DNA of 64,000 nucleotides from Triatoma infestans. Taxonomy: Eukaryota; Arthropoda; Insecta; Hemiptera; Reduviidae. A program made the position numbers and the translations under genes. Shown in pieces: positions 1-11,452 of the stretch (positions within the stretch are counted from its first letter, which is position 1; each line of letters begins with the position of its first letter). Location of the stretch: assembly GCA_011037195.1 (NCBI GenBank), contig JAAEAF010003772.1, positions 1 to 64,000 on the forward strand, read 5' to 3'. The notes beneath the pieces were generated by a model that was not told the origin of the DNA, made no database searches, and saw only the letters and a list, made by a program, of their open reading frames with translations.

Positions 1-844
1 AAAATATAGGTTATTTATTTATTGCCATTTTTATTTGCATTTTTATTTTTTAATTTGTAAACATTATCATAATATTTTATTTATTCTTTATTAGCCATTA
101 AATTTTTAACTAGATAACGTTTTAGAAACATTACTATGGAGGGTGAGGATATCATCCTACCCAGCTGCCTCCGGCTTCCACTCAAATTACTAAATTATTG
201 CTGCATTAATGTGCATCATAAATTTTTATTAAGTGTTATTAGGTTTCAGATTTGTTGTCTATATATATCATGGCTTGAATTCTAAAAAGAAATAAAAAAA
301 AAATATGGTTAGATGGTTATTTTGAAATTTTTGTACGAATTGGTGTTTGGTGAGTTAGGTTAATTATCTTTCAAATAATTAACTACAAAATATTAAGGTC
401 CCTACTTTTTTCCTAACTCATTATTAGCGGGTGCTAATCGATGTGTTTATAAATTATAATAGCGTGACTTTCCGTTAGAGCTCGCTAGCCGTAAATCGAG
501 TGTTTAAAAAAAATACGCTATTAATATGAAATCGTTGAACCTCGATCGCAAAACGACATATATTTCATAAACTCCAAAACAAATTAATAGTTTCTTTGTT
601 GGAGCTAGTTTTTTTTTTTTTTTTTCATACAAGCCAATAATGTTGAAACTTACTTGTTGGAATCGAATGATTTGATTATTCATCCAAATTATTAGTCAAC
701 CAAAATTTTATTGAACTTCAGCAACTAAAGGAACTTCAGCTGACTTTTGGTCGAAAGAATACGAAAGTAGTTGTATATAAACATTTAAAATACGATAGGA
801 TGATAGGAGATGGTCTTAGACTTTAAAATGAGCCACTACCACTA
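1..844. other. AT-rich non-coding DNA
   Basis: No ORF, RNA gene or recognisable repeat boundary. A poly-T run lies near 609-625. From about 845 the sequence becomes recognisable as diverged monomers of the HR dispersed family. Confidence 0.6.
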
Positions 845-1389
845 CATCAGACACGAAGATTTCTGGCAGAATCCGTCTACCGAAATAGCGACTTTACTAA
901 ATTGTTTTACTTTTACGAAATTTTCTCCAAATCGTTTCCAACGATTTTCTTTAAACTGCATATATTATCTACACACTAAATCTCTATAACTTTTATTTGA
1001 AACATTTTACTGGGAAAATACAGTTTTGTGATAGTTCTGGGGAAACAGTAGCGCTATGCTTTTCTCTTAGGTACCATTAAATAATATTTTTTTGGGTTTT
1101 CTCAAAAATAGCTCCAACGATTTTCTTTAACATGGGATATAAATTACGTACTACAACAACTTATATTTTTTTGTAATATTTCTTCGGGGAAATTCATTTA
1201 AGGGTACTTTTAGGGGAGGGGTCGGATTAGGTTTCTGTCGAAAGTGCTATTTCAGTTATTAAACAATTCTATCATCTAAATAATATTAATTAGAAATGAG
1301 AGAGTTTGAAGAAAATCGGAGGACCGGAAGTGAGTTTTTACTGAAAAGTATTCTGCTATTTTCTCTAAATATACTATAATGATTTTTTT
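845..1389 (+). mobile_element. Truncated HR-family monomers upstream of a full HR copy
   Basis: Two diverged copies of the ~280-bp internal HR monomer can be followed: each has a 'CTCCAACGATTTTCTTTAAA'-type block, then 'CTTTTATTTGAAACATTT', then a GGGAAAATTCATTTAAGGG block, and the last ends in an 'ACCGGAAGTGAG' segment. There is no 5' hairpin, so this is a 5'-truncated HR fragment, or extra monomers, abutting the full element that starts at 1390. Confidence 0.6.
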
Positions 1390-2319
1390 ACTTTCTCTTA
1401 CTCCTAGTAAGAGGAAGTATTATAATGTGTGAAATTTTCGATATCGAGTTTTCACCGGAAATATCCGTTTTGAGCCCAAAAAAGTGGTTTTTAGCAAATG
1501 GTCTGTGTGTGTGTGTGTGTGTGTGTGCGTGGATTGAACAGCATAGCTCAAAAACGAAAAATCGCAGAAAGTTGAAACTTGATATTCCGCTTAGGTATCA
1601 CCATGGGATCTACTGTACTTAACTGTCAAAATTCCTCAACCGGAAGTACCACGTTACTAAAAAATGGCTCCGACAATTTTCTTCAAACCATATATATCAA
1701 CTACGCATACAAGGAGGTACAACTTTTATTTAAAACATTTCTCTGGGAAAATTCATTTAAGGGCAGTTTTGGGGGAGAGGTGGGGGTTAGGTTTTCATCT
1801 AAACTGCTATTCCAGTTTGTTAGACAGTTCTGTCATCTAATTAAAATTAATTAGAATTAAATATGTTATTGAAATTCCGAGTTTGAGAAAATCGGATAAC
1901 CGGAAGTGCGTTTATTTATCACTTTTTCGCAATTTTCTCAAAAATGGCTCCGCCGATTTTCTTGAAACTTCTTACCTAAACTAAACATACAATGATATAC
2001 AACTTTTATTTTTAAAACATTTCTCTGGGAAAATTCATTTAAGGGCACTTTTAAGGGAGGTGTGGGGTTATGTTTTTCTCCAAAGTGCTATTATGGTTGA
2101 TTATATAATTCTTTCATCCATACAAAATTAATTAGAAATAAATAGGTGGCCAAAATTCCGAGTTTTAAAGAAATTAGTAAACCGGAAGTGCGCTTTTACT
2201 GAACAGTTTTTTCAGTTTTCGACGAATTTCATTAAATTTGGTACACAAACTATAAAATTTTTTCAATTATAATTTTGAGAACTGGAATAAGAAACAGTGT
2301 GTGAGTGTTTCACACCAGA
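1390..2319 (+). mobile_element. HR element, full-length; Helentron/HINE (DINE-1)-like non-autonomous element
   Basis: The 5' end reads ACTTTCTCTTACTCC and continues into a near-palindrome (1390-1418). A (GT)n tract follows at 1504-1527, then internal monomers whose CTTTTATTTxAAAACATTTCTCTGGGAAAATT blocks recur at about 1722 and 2002 (period about 280). The 3' end has a diverged TGGAATAAGAAACAGT, which is an inverted match to the 5' terminus, followed by the hairpin GTGTGA-GTGTT-TCACAC and then CAGATTT. It has no coding capacity. Terminal inverted match inset from the 3' end, a 3' hairpin, internal tandem repeats and T-rich flanks agree with non-autonomous Helentrons. Family membership is certain from the other copies; the class assignment is inference. 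Confidence 0.75.
1504..1527. repeat. (GT)n microsatellite inside HR
   Basis: About 12 GT units, about 115 nt from the HR 5' end. The same position carries (GT)n in the copies at 29700 and 62641. Confidence 0.95.
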
Positions 2320-2705
2320 TTTTTTTAAACTAAGAATGAGGAACTACATATTATAAGGAGCTACTATTTTTATTTGAAATATTTCTCCTGATAAACTCAT
2401 TTAAGGGTGCTTTTATTGGGAGGGGAGGGTTTATGTTTTCTTCTATATAAGTGCTCCATCCATTCTACCATCTATTCTAAAAATTAATTAAAAATAAATA
2501 GATTGCCAAAATTCCTATTATTTCAAGAAAATTAGTAAACCATAAATGCGTTTATTACTGAACAGTTTTTTCAGTTTTTGCAAGTTGTTCCATAAAAACA
2601 CCGACAAATTTCATTAAATTTGGGTATACTAACTATAAAATTTATTAATTACAATTTGTAAACTGCTGTAAGAGATAGATGTGTGAGTGTTTCGCACAAG
2701 ATTTT
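2320..2705 (+). mobile_element. Second HR 3' segment in tandem
   Basis: Downstream of the first HR 3' hairpin another diverged monomer runs to a second 3' end: TGTAAGAGATAGAT followed by GTGTGAGTGTTTCGCAC and then AAGATTTTTT. This tandem arrangement of ends suggests insertion next to, or rolling extension of, the first copy. Confidence 0.65.
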
Positions 2706-3711
2706 TTTTTTCTTAAGTGTATTTTGTTTACATAGGCGTACATATAGATTAACAGACTAGCACGCACACTCGCAGACCAGCGTGTGTACACACGCGCAGA
2801 GGAGACGGGAGAAACAGACTTAATCGTTTTTCACCAGATTTTAATTTCATTTTTTCATTTTTGAAAAATGTCAACAATAATTTTAATAAATACAATTTAA
2901 CATTTTATTAAAAACTGAAAGAAATTTTAATAAAAGGTTCATTAATGAATTGTGATTTTTTTTTTTTTTTTTTTTTTTTTGTCTTCCCTTTATAAAATGG
3001 TTCTAGAAATAACAATACACCCGTAAGGGTAAAAAGTAAAAATATAAAACATAAATGGTTAAGTTCAATTTTAGCAAAAGGTATTCATTTAGCTGAGTAT
3101 AAAACTTTAGATAATAACTGTCCCTCATAAAGTGACTTAAAATGTTTCTAACCAGAAATGGTTGACTCTTATTTTGACAAAGTATTTAGTATGATTGTTT
3201 AATTAAAAACGCTAAATTTCTTTTATTTCACTAGCCGCAACTAGTTTATTTATTTTATCTAATCTTATAAATTAAGTGAAATCTCTACGCCCACTTATTC
3301 GGAGATTCCTCTTATTTGGACATCTATTAAATAAATTAAAACAAGCGGTTTGAACAAATACTTTAAGACAAACAAAACATAATGGAGGAGAAACAATCTA
3401 GTGCTCGTAATCCTAGTAAATATTGCCAACAATCGCTCTTTTCTGCAGACATATCTTGTGGCTATTGATTATTCACGCGTCAGGGAGGATTGTCAGGGAA
3501 GATTCGGGTCGAAAGGCGACGAACAAAAGGATTATGATGAAAGGATAAGGTTGCACGGAATTTGTTAAAAAGGTGTCCGATTACCTAGAAAAAAGGTGCT
3601 ATATAGTAGGGGACCTCTTTCACCATGGTTCTAAGGATTTTTGTTTGCAGAGATTGGATACACTGTAGATACTCTTAGTTGGATACTAGATTTTAAGATA
3701 GCTATAAGTTG
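2706..3711. other. Non-coding DNA
   Basis: AT-rich, with a 26-nt poly-T run near 2957-2981. No supported gene. Confidence 0.6.
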
Positions 3712-3800
3712 AGAACCCTTACGAGTGGCTAGCGCACTCGCCTTCGGTATGAGAATTCAGAGTTCGATTCCCAAGGCGGTGAGAAAAACAAAAAAGTGAG
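3712..3800 (+). repeat. tRNA-like head of a SINE (fragment)
   Basis: An A-box-like GAGTGGCTAGCGCACTCGCC is followed about 35 nt later by a B box, AGTTCGATTCC (3769-3780 region). That spacing is tRNA-like, but there is no clean acceptor stem, so a tRNA-derived SINE head is more likely than a working tRNA gene. The downstream body is not recognised. Confidence 0.5.
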
Positions 3801-5884
3801 ACAGCAGGTTGAGTGACCAGCATCGTGAGAAAGAATGGGTAGCTAGAGTTGGTAGCGAAGCTAAATAGCGTAGGCCAGAACTAAAAGGCGGTGCTTTCCA
3901 CAATCCTCTCATAAAAATCGACGTCTTGCAAAGCTTTGCCCCTTTAAGGTCTGTTGCGCCAAAGGTATTATATATAAATGTGAGTCTTTTGTTTTGTAGA
4001 GTGCTGTCCAGAAGTCTTTTGAATAGTCTGAATCATTTGTTAAGTTTTTTTCTTTTGATTCGTGTATGTGGACTCCTTGTAAGCCTTTTTATCAAAAAAA
4101 CAAGATAACGGACAATATCAGTAGCAGTAAGAGTGATACTGTTATAGTATATCGGAGAAGAGGTAATGTGCGAAAGGTAAAAGTGACATGTTACTTAGTT
4201 TTCGTTTAATTTGACTCTCCAAATTTTGAACCATGATTCAAAAGATCAAAGATGGTTTAGCGATTAGCGATTATATGGATAGTAAGATTTGTCGTCCTGT
4301 GAACGGGAAAGTAAGTGTTTCAGGATGGGTTGGAATATCTACAGTATATGTTTATAGTATCCAAAAGTTATGTATATTTTACTGGAGGGTGCAGGTACTT
4401 TATTTTTCCAAGTTGTAATGCATTATTACTTACCCTGTACCCTGTACTTTACAATGATCTTAGAACTCAGGTGTTTGATTATGGGGAATAAAAATCTATT
4501 TCATCAATAAAATAGTTTTTGATATTCTTAAAAAAAAAAAAAAATAATTCATCAATTCGGACGCCCTGATAGTGTTTAAAAATTGTTAGTGCTATATTGA
4601 GGATGGAGAGTGAGAGGACCGAATCGATTCATACCTTAGCCCATTTACTATAAAATATATTAATATGAACAATTTGAAGTAAATTAAATCTGCTATCCTT
4701 TCCGTTCATGACATCTGACTGAGTGGTTGGCGTGAAACTCGCCAGAAAAATTTGATTTGCGTTATTCATTTTACATTAAAAAAATCTTTCTACAAATTTA
4801 GTGAAATATTATCCATCAATTTGATTTGAAATAATATTTTAAAACACGGAAATGATTACTCTAATTATGTTCCTAATAGATTAGTTACCTTACTTAATTA
4901 TATTACTAGTATAGATTCTTCCGACCATGTAAGGTGGAGATTATTTCTAGGAACTGGGTGATCTGAGTCGACGCTTTGTAAAAAGTAAATAAATAAAACA
5001 GCTTATCCATGCAATGTTGAGTAAAGTACGTATATTATATTCTATTTGGTCTTGGGAGCAGATCAGTATAAAAATGTCAGTAATTGGTCTGTTTTGCACA
5101 CGGTATCACCTCACATTAGCTGTGTTGTAAACTACCAGTAGCAGGAAATGATGAGAATAGAGCGACCGAGCGTTGAGTTGTGGTTATATGCTGATGAACG
5201 TAGAATAGTAGATTTGGCTGATGTGGATCACTTGAAGAGTTACGATGTAACTAGTTGCTAGTTGGCAAACTTAGTGCACCTGTCAAGGCTGAAGTAGTGA
5301 CTGAACTTTATTCTTTAAAGTTTATCACAAGAGACAGCTTCTGATGAGAGATTAGCTGACGAATTTGAAGCTTATTCACCGATAGTTTGTAGTGCACGTA
5401 ATAAAGGTGTAATGTATAGTTGATTTTAGGAACTTTTTCGAAATTTGTGGCGTTAAATATTTGTATTCGTTCAAAATTTTGGCAAAAGAGACCTTATCTT
5501 TTCACATTGCTGTTCGCCTTTATGTTTTGAAAGTCTTCCTCAGAAAGTTAATCTTCCAGCTTTCCGGCCATGTAAAAGACCTTGTGCTAACTGAATACTT
5601 ATGCCCTTAAATATTCTGCATAAGCGTTAGTCGCAATTAATGCGTAAGCGTTAGATGGCACAATTTGCTCAAATTTTTGCTGGTCAGTTTTTTTTGTAAT
5701 GCACCTCACAAAATAACGTCAGATTGGTCACCGTCAAACTTGTACTGATTCTATGACAGTGAAAAGGATTTGTATGCTGACAAATTATATTATGAAAGCT
5801 GGGTTTTTACCAGAATAGTGTTTCAAATAAAAGTTGTAGTATCTTAATGTGACATTCGTATACTAAGTGTAAAGATAAGAACTG
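3801..5884. other. Non-coding DNA without recognised genes
   Basis: Short ORFs here (e.g. 3926-4108, 4233-4418) show no motif, no start context and no splice support. A second A-box-like stretch occurs near 4715 but lacks a B box. Nothing else is supported. Confidence 0.5.
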
Positions 5885-6115
5885 TGTTTTTATCCTTTTG
5901 GGAAGCAACTAAAAAATCTACTCAGTGATGCGGTACTTTTCGGTTGACCGATTTTCTTCAAAGTTAGAATTTTTCCAAAATATTTAATTACCATGTATGA
6001 TATAGGTATAAAGGAATGACATACACACATACTTGTGTATATATAATTATATATACCCAAAGAGAGAGAGAGAGAGATGGAGAAAAAGTAAAATAATTTA
6101 ATAATTAAACTAGTT
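5885..6115 (-). mobile_element. HR fragment, minus strand
   Basis: The block TTTTCGGTTGACCGATTTTC (5937-5956) is the reverse complement of the HR ACCGGAAGT monomer edge. It ends at an (AG)n tract, 6060-6078. No termini survive. Confidence 0.5.
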
Positions 6116-6789
6116 GACAAAAATTATCGTTTGGAAAAATTAGATAAAGAGAGTTGTTTTGTGTTAACAAAACTGAATTATGTTACCAATATGGCATATT
6201 ATTTAAGCAAAAACTTTTTTTTGTAACATATAACCTAACTTTTATGCTAGCGAGAGATGTTTGGTAATAAGGTTAATTAGGTAAAATTAATTTTTAATTA
6301 ACAACTCAATATGCTTATGTTATCAAAAGTTTTTAACTTTTTACCCAAATGAAAATAATTTAATTTTTAAGTGATTTTCTCTTTATTTTCAGATTTGTTT
6401 AATTAGTAGTAACTGTTTCCATTTAAAAAATAATATTTTTTTCACTAAACTGCCCAAAATCAATAAACACTTAAATTAGTAATTTAATATATTAATTAAT
6501 TTGTTTTTAATGCTGGTTGTAAAGAAGATCAAATTACGATTGTTGAGATCAAATTGTGAAATTGAGATAGTTTTTTGTTTTTTTTAATTTTGTTTTTCAA
6601 TGAAAAAGTACGTATTTTTGAATACGAAAAAAGTATTAACTAATAGTGTGTCTGTGTGTATTTATTTTCTGGGTTCAATTGGGTGAATATATTATATACA
6701 TAGAGGTATTGATTAATCCAAAACAAAATTTCTAGATATTCCGTTTGAGAATGATCAAACGATCAAATAAGATGATTCACATAAAAATC
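6116..6789. other. AT-rich non-coding DNA
   Basis: No ORF or recognised repeat. Confidence 0.5.
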
Positions 6790-7715
6790 CGTTAATCTCT
6801 TTATAGCGTCTTTTCAGTTATAATTTGTGTTTTGAGGTAACCTGTGAAAGGTCCTTATGTGAGTTTTTTGTCGGTCAACACAATATCTCTCTCTCACTCT
6901 CTCTCTCTCTCTGTCTGTCTCTCTAGGCTCAACAGTCCTTCAAAGGACCAAGGCCTCCACCACAATCCTTTGCCATTCCTCTCTCTCTGGGCTCTCATCC
7001 TCCATCTTCTCACACCCATTGTCCTCAGATCCTCTTCCACCTGGTCAATCCATCTATTTGGCGGGCGGCCCCTAGGCCTCCTGCCTCCAGGCTGGCTCTC
7101 CAGCGCTATCCTTGGCCTGCGTCCGCAATCTATTCTCATCAGGTGGCCAGCCCATCTTAGTTTCGTGTTTCACTCTGGCCACCAGATCCGCCTCTCCGAA
7201 AGGATTCGAAGTTCAGCACTAGTGCCACTGGCCGTTCTCGCCCACAGGTCCATAGATCCTGCAGAGGATTCTCCTCTCCCAGACTCCCAGTAAATGTTGA
7301 TCAGCACACGTTGGAGACCATGTCTCGGAGGCGTACATCGCAACACGCCTAATGACCGTTTTATATATTATTATTTTGGCCTCTCTGAAAATATCCCGGG
7401 ATTTGAAAATTTTTTGTAAGGCGTGATAACATCGGTTTGCCCCTGCTATTCTAACCCTTTGCCGACGTTGTCCTCAGTCAGTACCGCTCCCAGATACTTA
7501 AAGATCTCCACACGTTCATAGACCTTGTGCTCTAATTGCAGGCTGCCTTGTCTCCTTCCATGTTCCCTTAATGTTTCTAGAAACTGAGTTTTCTTTCTAG
7601 GAACTGTCTTTTCAGCTTTTTGAAGCGTCTTTTTTTGTGATTTTCGCGATACAGCTGTAACGATTCCCTTTAAATTTAGTAAACCAAATCTGCGTATGTT
7701 CAGTTGAGAAAATTT
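6790..7715 (+). mobile_element. HR copy split by a LINE fragment
   Basis: HR-like sequence precedes the LINE (TTTGTGTTTTGAGGTAACCT, then GTGAAAGGTCC, matching the HR 'GTTTTGAGG...AAATGGTCT' zone) and resumes after it (about 7600-7710, with TTTTCGCGATACAGCTGTAA and AACGATTCCCTTTAAATTTA). The LINE therefore sits where intact HR copies have the (GT)n tract. Confidence 0.55.
6885..7600 (-). pseudogene. RTE-like LINE ORF2, C-terminal fragment, broken
   Basis: Reading the minus strand, the peptide around 7139-6920 contains a PGGRRPRGRPPNRWIDQVEED segment followed by LRTMGVRRWRMRAQ. That is the family signature at the C-terminus of RTE/jockey-type LINE ORF2 ('GRRPRGRPxxRWxDxVxxDL..LG...W...A'). Upstream codons (7330-7180) encode the linker with IYGPVGENGQW-type residues, and 7480-7560 gives the 'YLGAVLTEDN' region. 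Stops and frameshifts separate these blocks. The 3' end is a (GA)n tail, seen on the plus strand as (CT)n at 6885-6924. Only the last third of ORF2 is present; the catalytic RT motif is absent. A related fragment lies at 9855-10745 in the same orientation. Confidence 0.75.
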
Positions 7716-8393
7716 GTTTTTAGGGGCTTGCTTCTAGTGACCAGCAACTATAGCATTAACTATGGCTGTTTTAGAATTGCTGTTGAAGAATTATCATATT
7801 CCCAGCTGAGTATCATTGATTCATGTGGAGGTAAATTCTCAACTCACATCATATCTTGGAAATCTTATATCATTTGCTCTGTCCCCAATTATAATTTTAT
7901 ATGTTTTTAGTTTCAATAACACGTATATCCAAAGATGATTCTTCAATTAAATGTAGAGGCAACTCGTTTAGTCTATCTGCACGGTCCTCCCTTTCATTAC
8001 CGACCCATCAGTATGGCCCGGCACCTAGGCCAACGTCACGCTTTCTTCCTTACACATAATTTGAATAATAAATTAAAAATATTGATCACCACTCGGGGAT
8101 CCATAAAAACTTTGAAATTAACTGCCGAAGCGTTGTCAAAAGCCGAAGAGTTGCCTCAAAATGCTGAAGTTTAAATGATATGTGTTACAAACTGAGGATT
8201 GAAGATGAACTCCGAAGAAGATAAGAGGAAAAGATAAATTTGTTTAGAAATGAGGGAATTGTTTATTTAATTGTAATATATTTAAATTGATTATTGAAAT
8301 ATAAATTTAAAACCATGATATTTCAACATAGGAAACTAAAAATAAATTTACTAATTTAAAAAAATAATTACTACGTATAAAACTACATATATA
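7716..8393. other. Non-coding DNA
   Basis: The 79-codon ORF at 7935-8174 has no recognisable domain and no splice or promoter support. I leave it uncalled. Confidence 0.5.
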
Positions 8394-8935
8394 TTATTAT
8401 TATTATCTGTGGGGAGAGGGAAACCCTACGCTATCCAAAGCCTCACTGGGCCCATATAGCTACCCCAAGAAAAACAACAACAAACCAGGTCTAGAACAAA
8501 AATCCAGACCGGATTTAATCCATCTAAGATTCACCGCAGTCCGAATAAATCGGACAATAACTTAAGCGGAAATAGCCTAAGCTCTTCCACAGACATCCTA
8601 TTCCGACCAAAGGTCCTGAACCTAATTTCCTCACAACCCAGGCAATCTCAGTCATAAAATGGATGGGTGTTTCCTCCTCTGTCTCACAGACTCTACAAAA
8701 TGGATCCGGCATGAACCTCATTATGTAGAGATGTCTCTTTAAACCACAATGTCCAGTAAGAAAAACCCAGCAACTTCTCACTGATAGCCTGATGTCTGGA
8801 CCCCCGATGAGCATTTTGGACTGCCGAAAACCAACTGAGCTCATCCATAAGGATGAATGCTGTGAAGCTGTCCATGTCTGGAAGCCTGACAGACATGTGG
8901 CAGAAGACACGCCAACAGCAGGCTCGGGATATAAA
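8394..8935 (-). pseudogene. I/R1-group LINE 3' end with zinc-knuckle, broken
   Basis: The minus-strand peptide has VFLTGHCGLKRHLYIMRF, then PDPFCRVCETEEETPIHFM. This is the C-terminal CCHC-type finger of RNase H-bearing LINEs (pattern LTGHxxLxxHLxxM...CxxC..EEET..H). The second half of the finger is disrupted. The 3' UTR follows (8523-8410) and ends in (TAA)n, seen on the plus strand as TTATTATTATTA near 8394-8405, the usual tail of I-clade elements. It lies near, but is distinct from, the RNase H LINEs at 11453 and 57300. 5'-truncated, no activity expected. Confidence 0.75.
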
Positions 8936-9754
8936 ACTATATAACTGAAATAATTGCTATCAAGACTTTCGAAAGATTGATTCAATGTAATTCTTTTAAC
9001 GCAAAAAAGAAATGCGAGATATTTAAACTTAAATAAATTAACAAGCAGATGTGCTGCATTTTGTTTTCTCTTTTGTTTTGTTTTTTTAAGTTCGTCCTCC
9101 ATTTAATTACTTGTAGTTTAGAAAGAAAATTTATGCATACCATAAATATATATATTTGATTATAGAAGAAAACTTTTACACTTTAGACGGTCGTAAATTT
9201 TTATGTGCAATTTTGTCAAATAAAAAAAGAAAAACTTTTATACGTGATTTTAAGAAGGTTTCTGAAACAATGTATAAAACGTTTTAAAAGAATCTTAAAA
9301 AAAAAAAAAAAAAAAAAATGGAAACTACATCCATTTATGCAACAGATATATTAAATTTTGTATATATAATTACATATAAAGTAAGAGATTTAGTTATAGT
9401 GGATTTAGTTCTCTTGTACTGGACAGCATGAGCCTCAAGTTAATCCAATTATAATTGAGATTATCTCATACATTCATTAATTAATCTAAAATCTAAATTG
9501 TATAGATTGCTCTTAGTTGATTAATTGTACAAAGCAATAATAATGATCTTATGTAATGAATTAAAATTAGTAATAAATTAATAATTACTGATTTTTTTTC
9601 CTCATGTATGTATATAAAAATTAATCAATTCACCGGAATTGTTTTTTTTCAGATTTTTCAATGTGGAAAGAAAAATTGTTAAATTTAGATATCAATGAAA
9701 GAGAACAAAGCTATTAAATATTAGTTTTTCTTTTTACATTTTCTTAACAGTTAT
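8936..9754. other. AT-rich non-coding DNA
   Basis: Contains a poly-A run at 9296-9318 and simple AT sequence. No gene supported. Confidence 0.55.
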
Positions 9755-9854
9755 AAAAGTAAGAAGACGGATAAATTGAGTTTTCGCTGGAAATTCGTGT
9801 TTTAACGTAACCTAAAAAAAAATATTTTGTGAAAGGTCCTAATGTGAGATTTTT
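9755..9854 (+). mobile_element. HR 5' region fragment
   Basis: GAGTTTTCGCTGGAAATTCG and GTGTTTTAACGTAACCT, followed by GTGAAAGGTCCTAATGTGAG, match the HR 5' part and also match the left flank of the LINE at 6885. Both LINE fragments therefore share the same HR context. Confidence 0.5.
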
Positions 9855-10745
9855 GTCAGCAAAATATTTCTCTATCTCCCTATCGCAAAGGACCAAGACC
9901 TCCACCACAATCCTCTGCCATTCTTCTCTCTCCTGGGCTCTCATCCTCCACCTTCTCACACCCATTCAGATCCTCTTCCACCTGATCAATCCATCTATTT
10001 GGTGGGCGGCCCCTGGGCCTCCAGCGCCATTCTTGGCCCGCGTCCGCAATCCATTCCTATCAGGTGGCCAGCCCATCTTAGTCTCGCTTGCTTCACTCTG
10101 GCTACCTGGTCTGCCTCTCCGAAAAAGGATTCGAAGTTCAGCATTGGTGCGAATACGCCACTGGCCGTTCTCGCCCACAGGTCCATAGATCCTGCGGAGG
10201 ATTGTCCTCTCCCAGACTCCCAGCAAATGGTGGTCAGCACTCGTTAGAGACCCATGTCTCGGAGGCGTACATCGCAACAGGCCTAATGACCGTTATACAT
10301 ATTATTTTGGTGGCCTCTCTGGAAATATCGCAGAATTTGAAAATTTTTTGTAAGCTGTAATAACAGCGGTTTGCCGCTGCTACTCTAGTCTAACCCTTAC
10401 ATCGGCTCCAACGTTGTTATCCTCAGTCAGTACCGCTCCCAGATACTTGAAGGTCTCCACACGTTCATAGACCTTGTCCTCTACTTGCAGGCTGCCTGAA
10501 CTCCTTCCATGTTCCCTTGATGTTTCTCAGGAACTGAGTTTTCTTTTCGTTAACAAGGAGGTCCTTCATACTTTTCTTTAAGGAGTTAATGCCGCGAGCA
10601 GTTAGAACGACGTCATCTACATAGGCGAGTATTTGACATAGTCGGTTGTAGATATTAATTCCGGGATTGATTCTGATGCTCCTAACTATTATCTCCATTA
10701 TGAGATTAAAAAGTGTAGGTAACAGATGGTCTCGCTGTCGAAGTC
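9855..10745 (-). pseudogene. RTE-like LINE ORF2 fragment including RT motif, broken
   Basis: On the minus strand from 10698: LCQILAYVDDVVLTARG carries the RT active-site box AYVDD (Y-x-D-D). Then VYERVETFKYLGAVLTED (about 10472-10419), a degenerate 'RPVAMYASETW' block near 10280, ILRRIYGPVGENGQWRIRTN (about 10205-10150), and ARLRWAGHLIGMDCGR (about 10085-10030). These occur in the order expected for the RT-to-C-terminus part of an RTE/jockey-like ORF2. Several frameshifts and stops are present. It is related to the shorter fragment at 6885-7600 and similarly flanked, so the pair may derive from one composite element that was duplicated. Confidence 0.8.
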
Positions 10746-11044
10746 CATTTGCTACTGGGAATAAAATAACTCAAAAAATTTAAAATTACAGAAAGCAAGG
10801 ATTTGATGATATACTATTTAGTACCTCATTTGGATTCAACTCGATGTTTTCCGTAGATTCTCTTTGCATCAAATTCTTACTAAAATCACACACACACACA
10901 CATCACTTTTATCAATAACGTTAACCAAAAGTTAGAAATTTATTGAACAGGTTTTTTTTATGAGATTTTCCGTTTTTTTTTTTTCGAAAAAGGCTTTTAA
11001 ATCTTGGAATACTAATTGCATGTATAAAAAACTATCACTTTCAT
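10746..11044. other. Non-coding DNA
   Basis: No gene. Poly-T near 10974-10983 and a short CA tract near 10887-10901. Confidence 0.5.
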
Positions 11045-11125
11045 CAGAGACATTTTCCGTGATAGCCTGCTTCATTTAGTAGTCATCGACCGGTTTTGGG
11101 AGTTCGCCCAACTTCAGGATGCGTT
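11045..11125 (-). repeat. Diverged copy of the hammerhead-like repeat
   Basis: The reverse complement carries CATCCTGAAGTTGGG, AACTCCCAAAAC and CGGTCGATG. These align with the palindrome arms at 35103-35340 and continue into GAAGCAGGCTATCACGGAAAA. The ribozyme-like core is degenerate here (CTGAAGT instead of CTGATGA). Confidence 0.6.
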
Positions 11126-11399
11126 TAATTCAAGAGCATATCATTTTTCTAGGAACTGTTTAATAGTATTATTCAATGATAATTCGTTTTGATTTTCTTC
11201 GTGAATTCCTAAATAAATAATTGGCTCTACGCATTCTGCAGTTTAAAGGAGTGATCCTCTGAATTCTCTGACCATTGAAATATAAGAATAACGTCTAGCG
11301 GCTTGTTCTGTAGTAAACAGAATGTTACATTATCCCTAATATGTTTACTTTTCCTTACTGCTTTACTGCCATCATGTCTATATTTATATTTGAGGAATT

Positions 11400-11452
11400 G
11401 AGTAAAAGTCTCGAAGCTTCTCCTCTACAAGGTAAGAAGTAAGACCTATGCT
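11400..11452 (+). pseudogene. Jockey-like LINE fragment, 5' piece before a nested insertion
   Basis: 11401-11431 reads KVSKLLLYK in one frame, the 'SKLS..NKLLLYK' block of jockey-clade ORF2 that precedes the 'RPML' motif. It is separated from its continuation at 12761 by the insertion 11453-12760. The last 12 bases are the target duplication. Confidence 0.6.
11441..11452 (+). repeat. Target-site duplication, left copy
   Basis: AAGACCTATGCT, identical to 12761-12772. The two copies bracket the RNase H LINE insertion. Confidence 0.85.

Noticed and set aside
845..2705. CRISPR-like or satellite array
   Set aside because: The ~280-bp repeats are HR internal monomers; no short regular repeat-spacer pattern exists anywhere in the window.
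3712..3800. Functional tRNA gene
   Set aside because: A and B boxes are present, but no acceptor stem or full cloverleaf; treated as a SINE head.
6844..7293. 149-codon plus-strand ORF
   Set aside because: Antisense of the LINE ORF2 fragment; the minus strand carries the conserved motifs.
7935..8174. 79-codon plus ORF as a gene
   Set aside because: No domain or splice context, and no similarity I recognise; too weak to call.
9829..10360. Plus-strand ORFs of 82-119 codons
   Set aside because: Antisense of the RTE-like LINE fragment.
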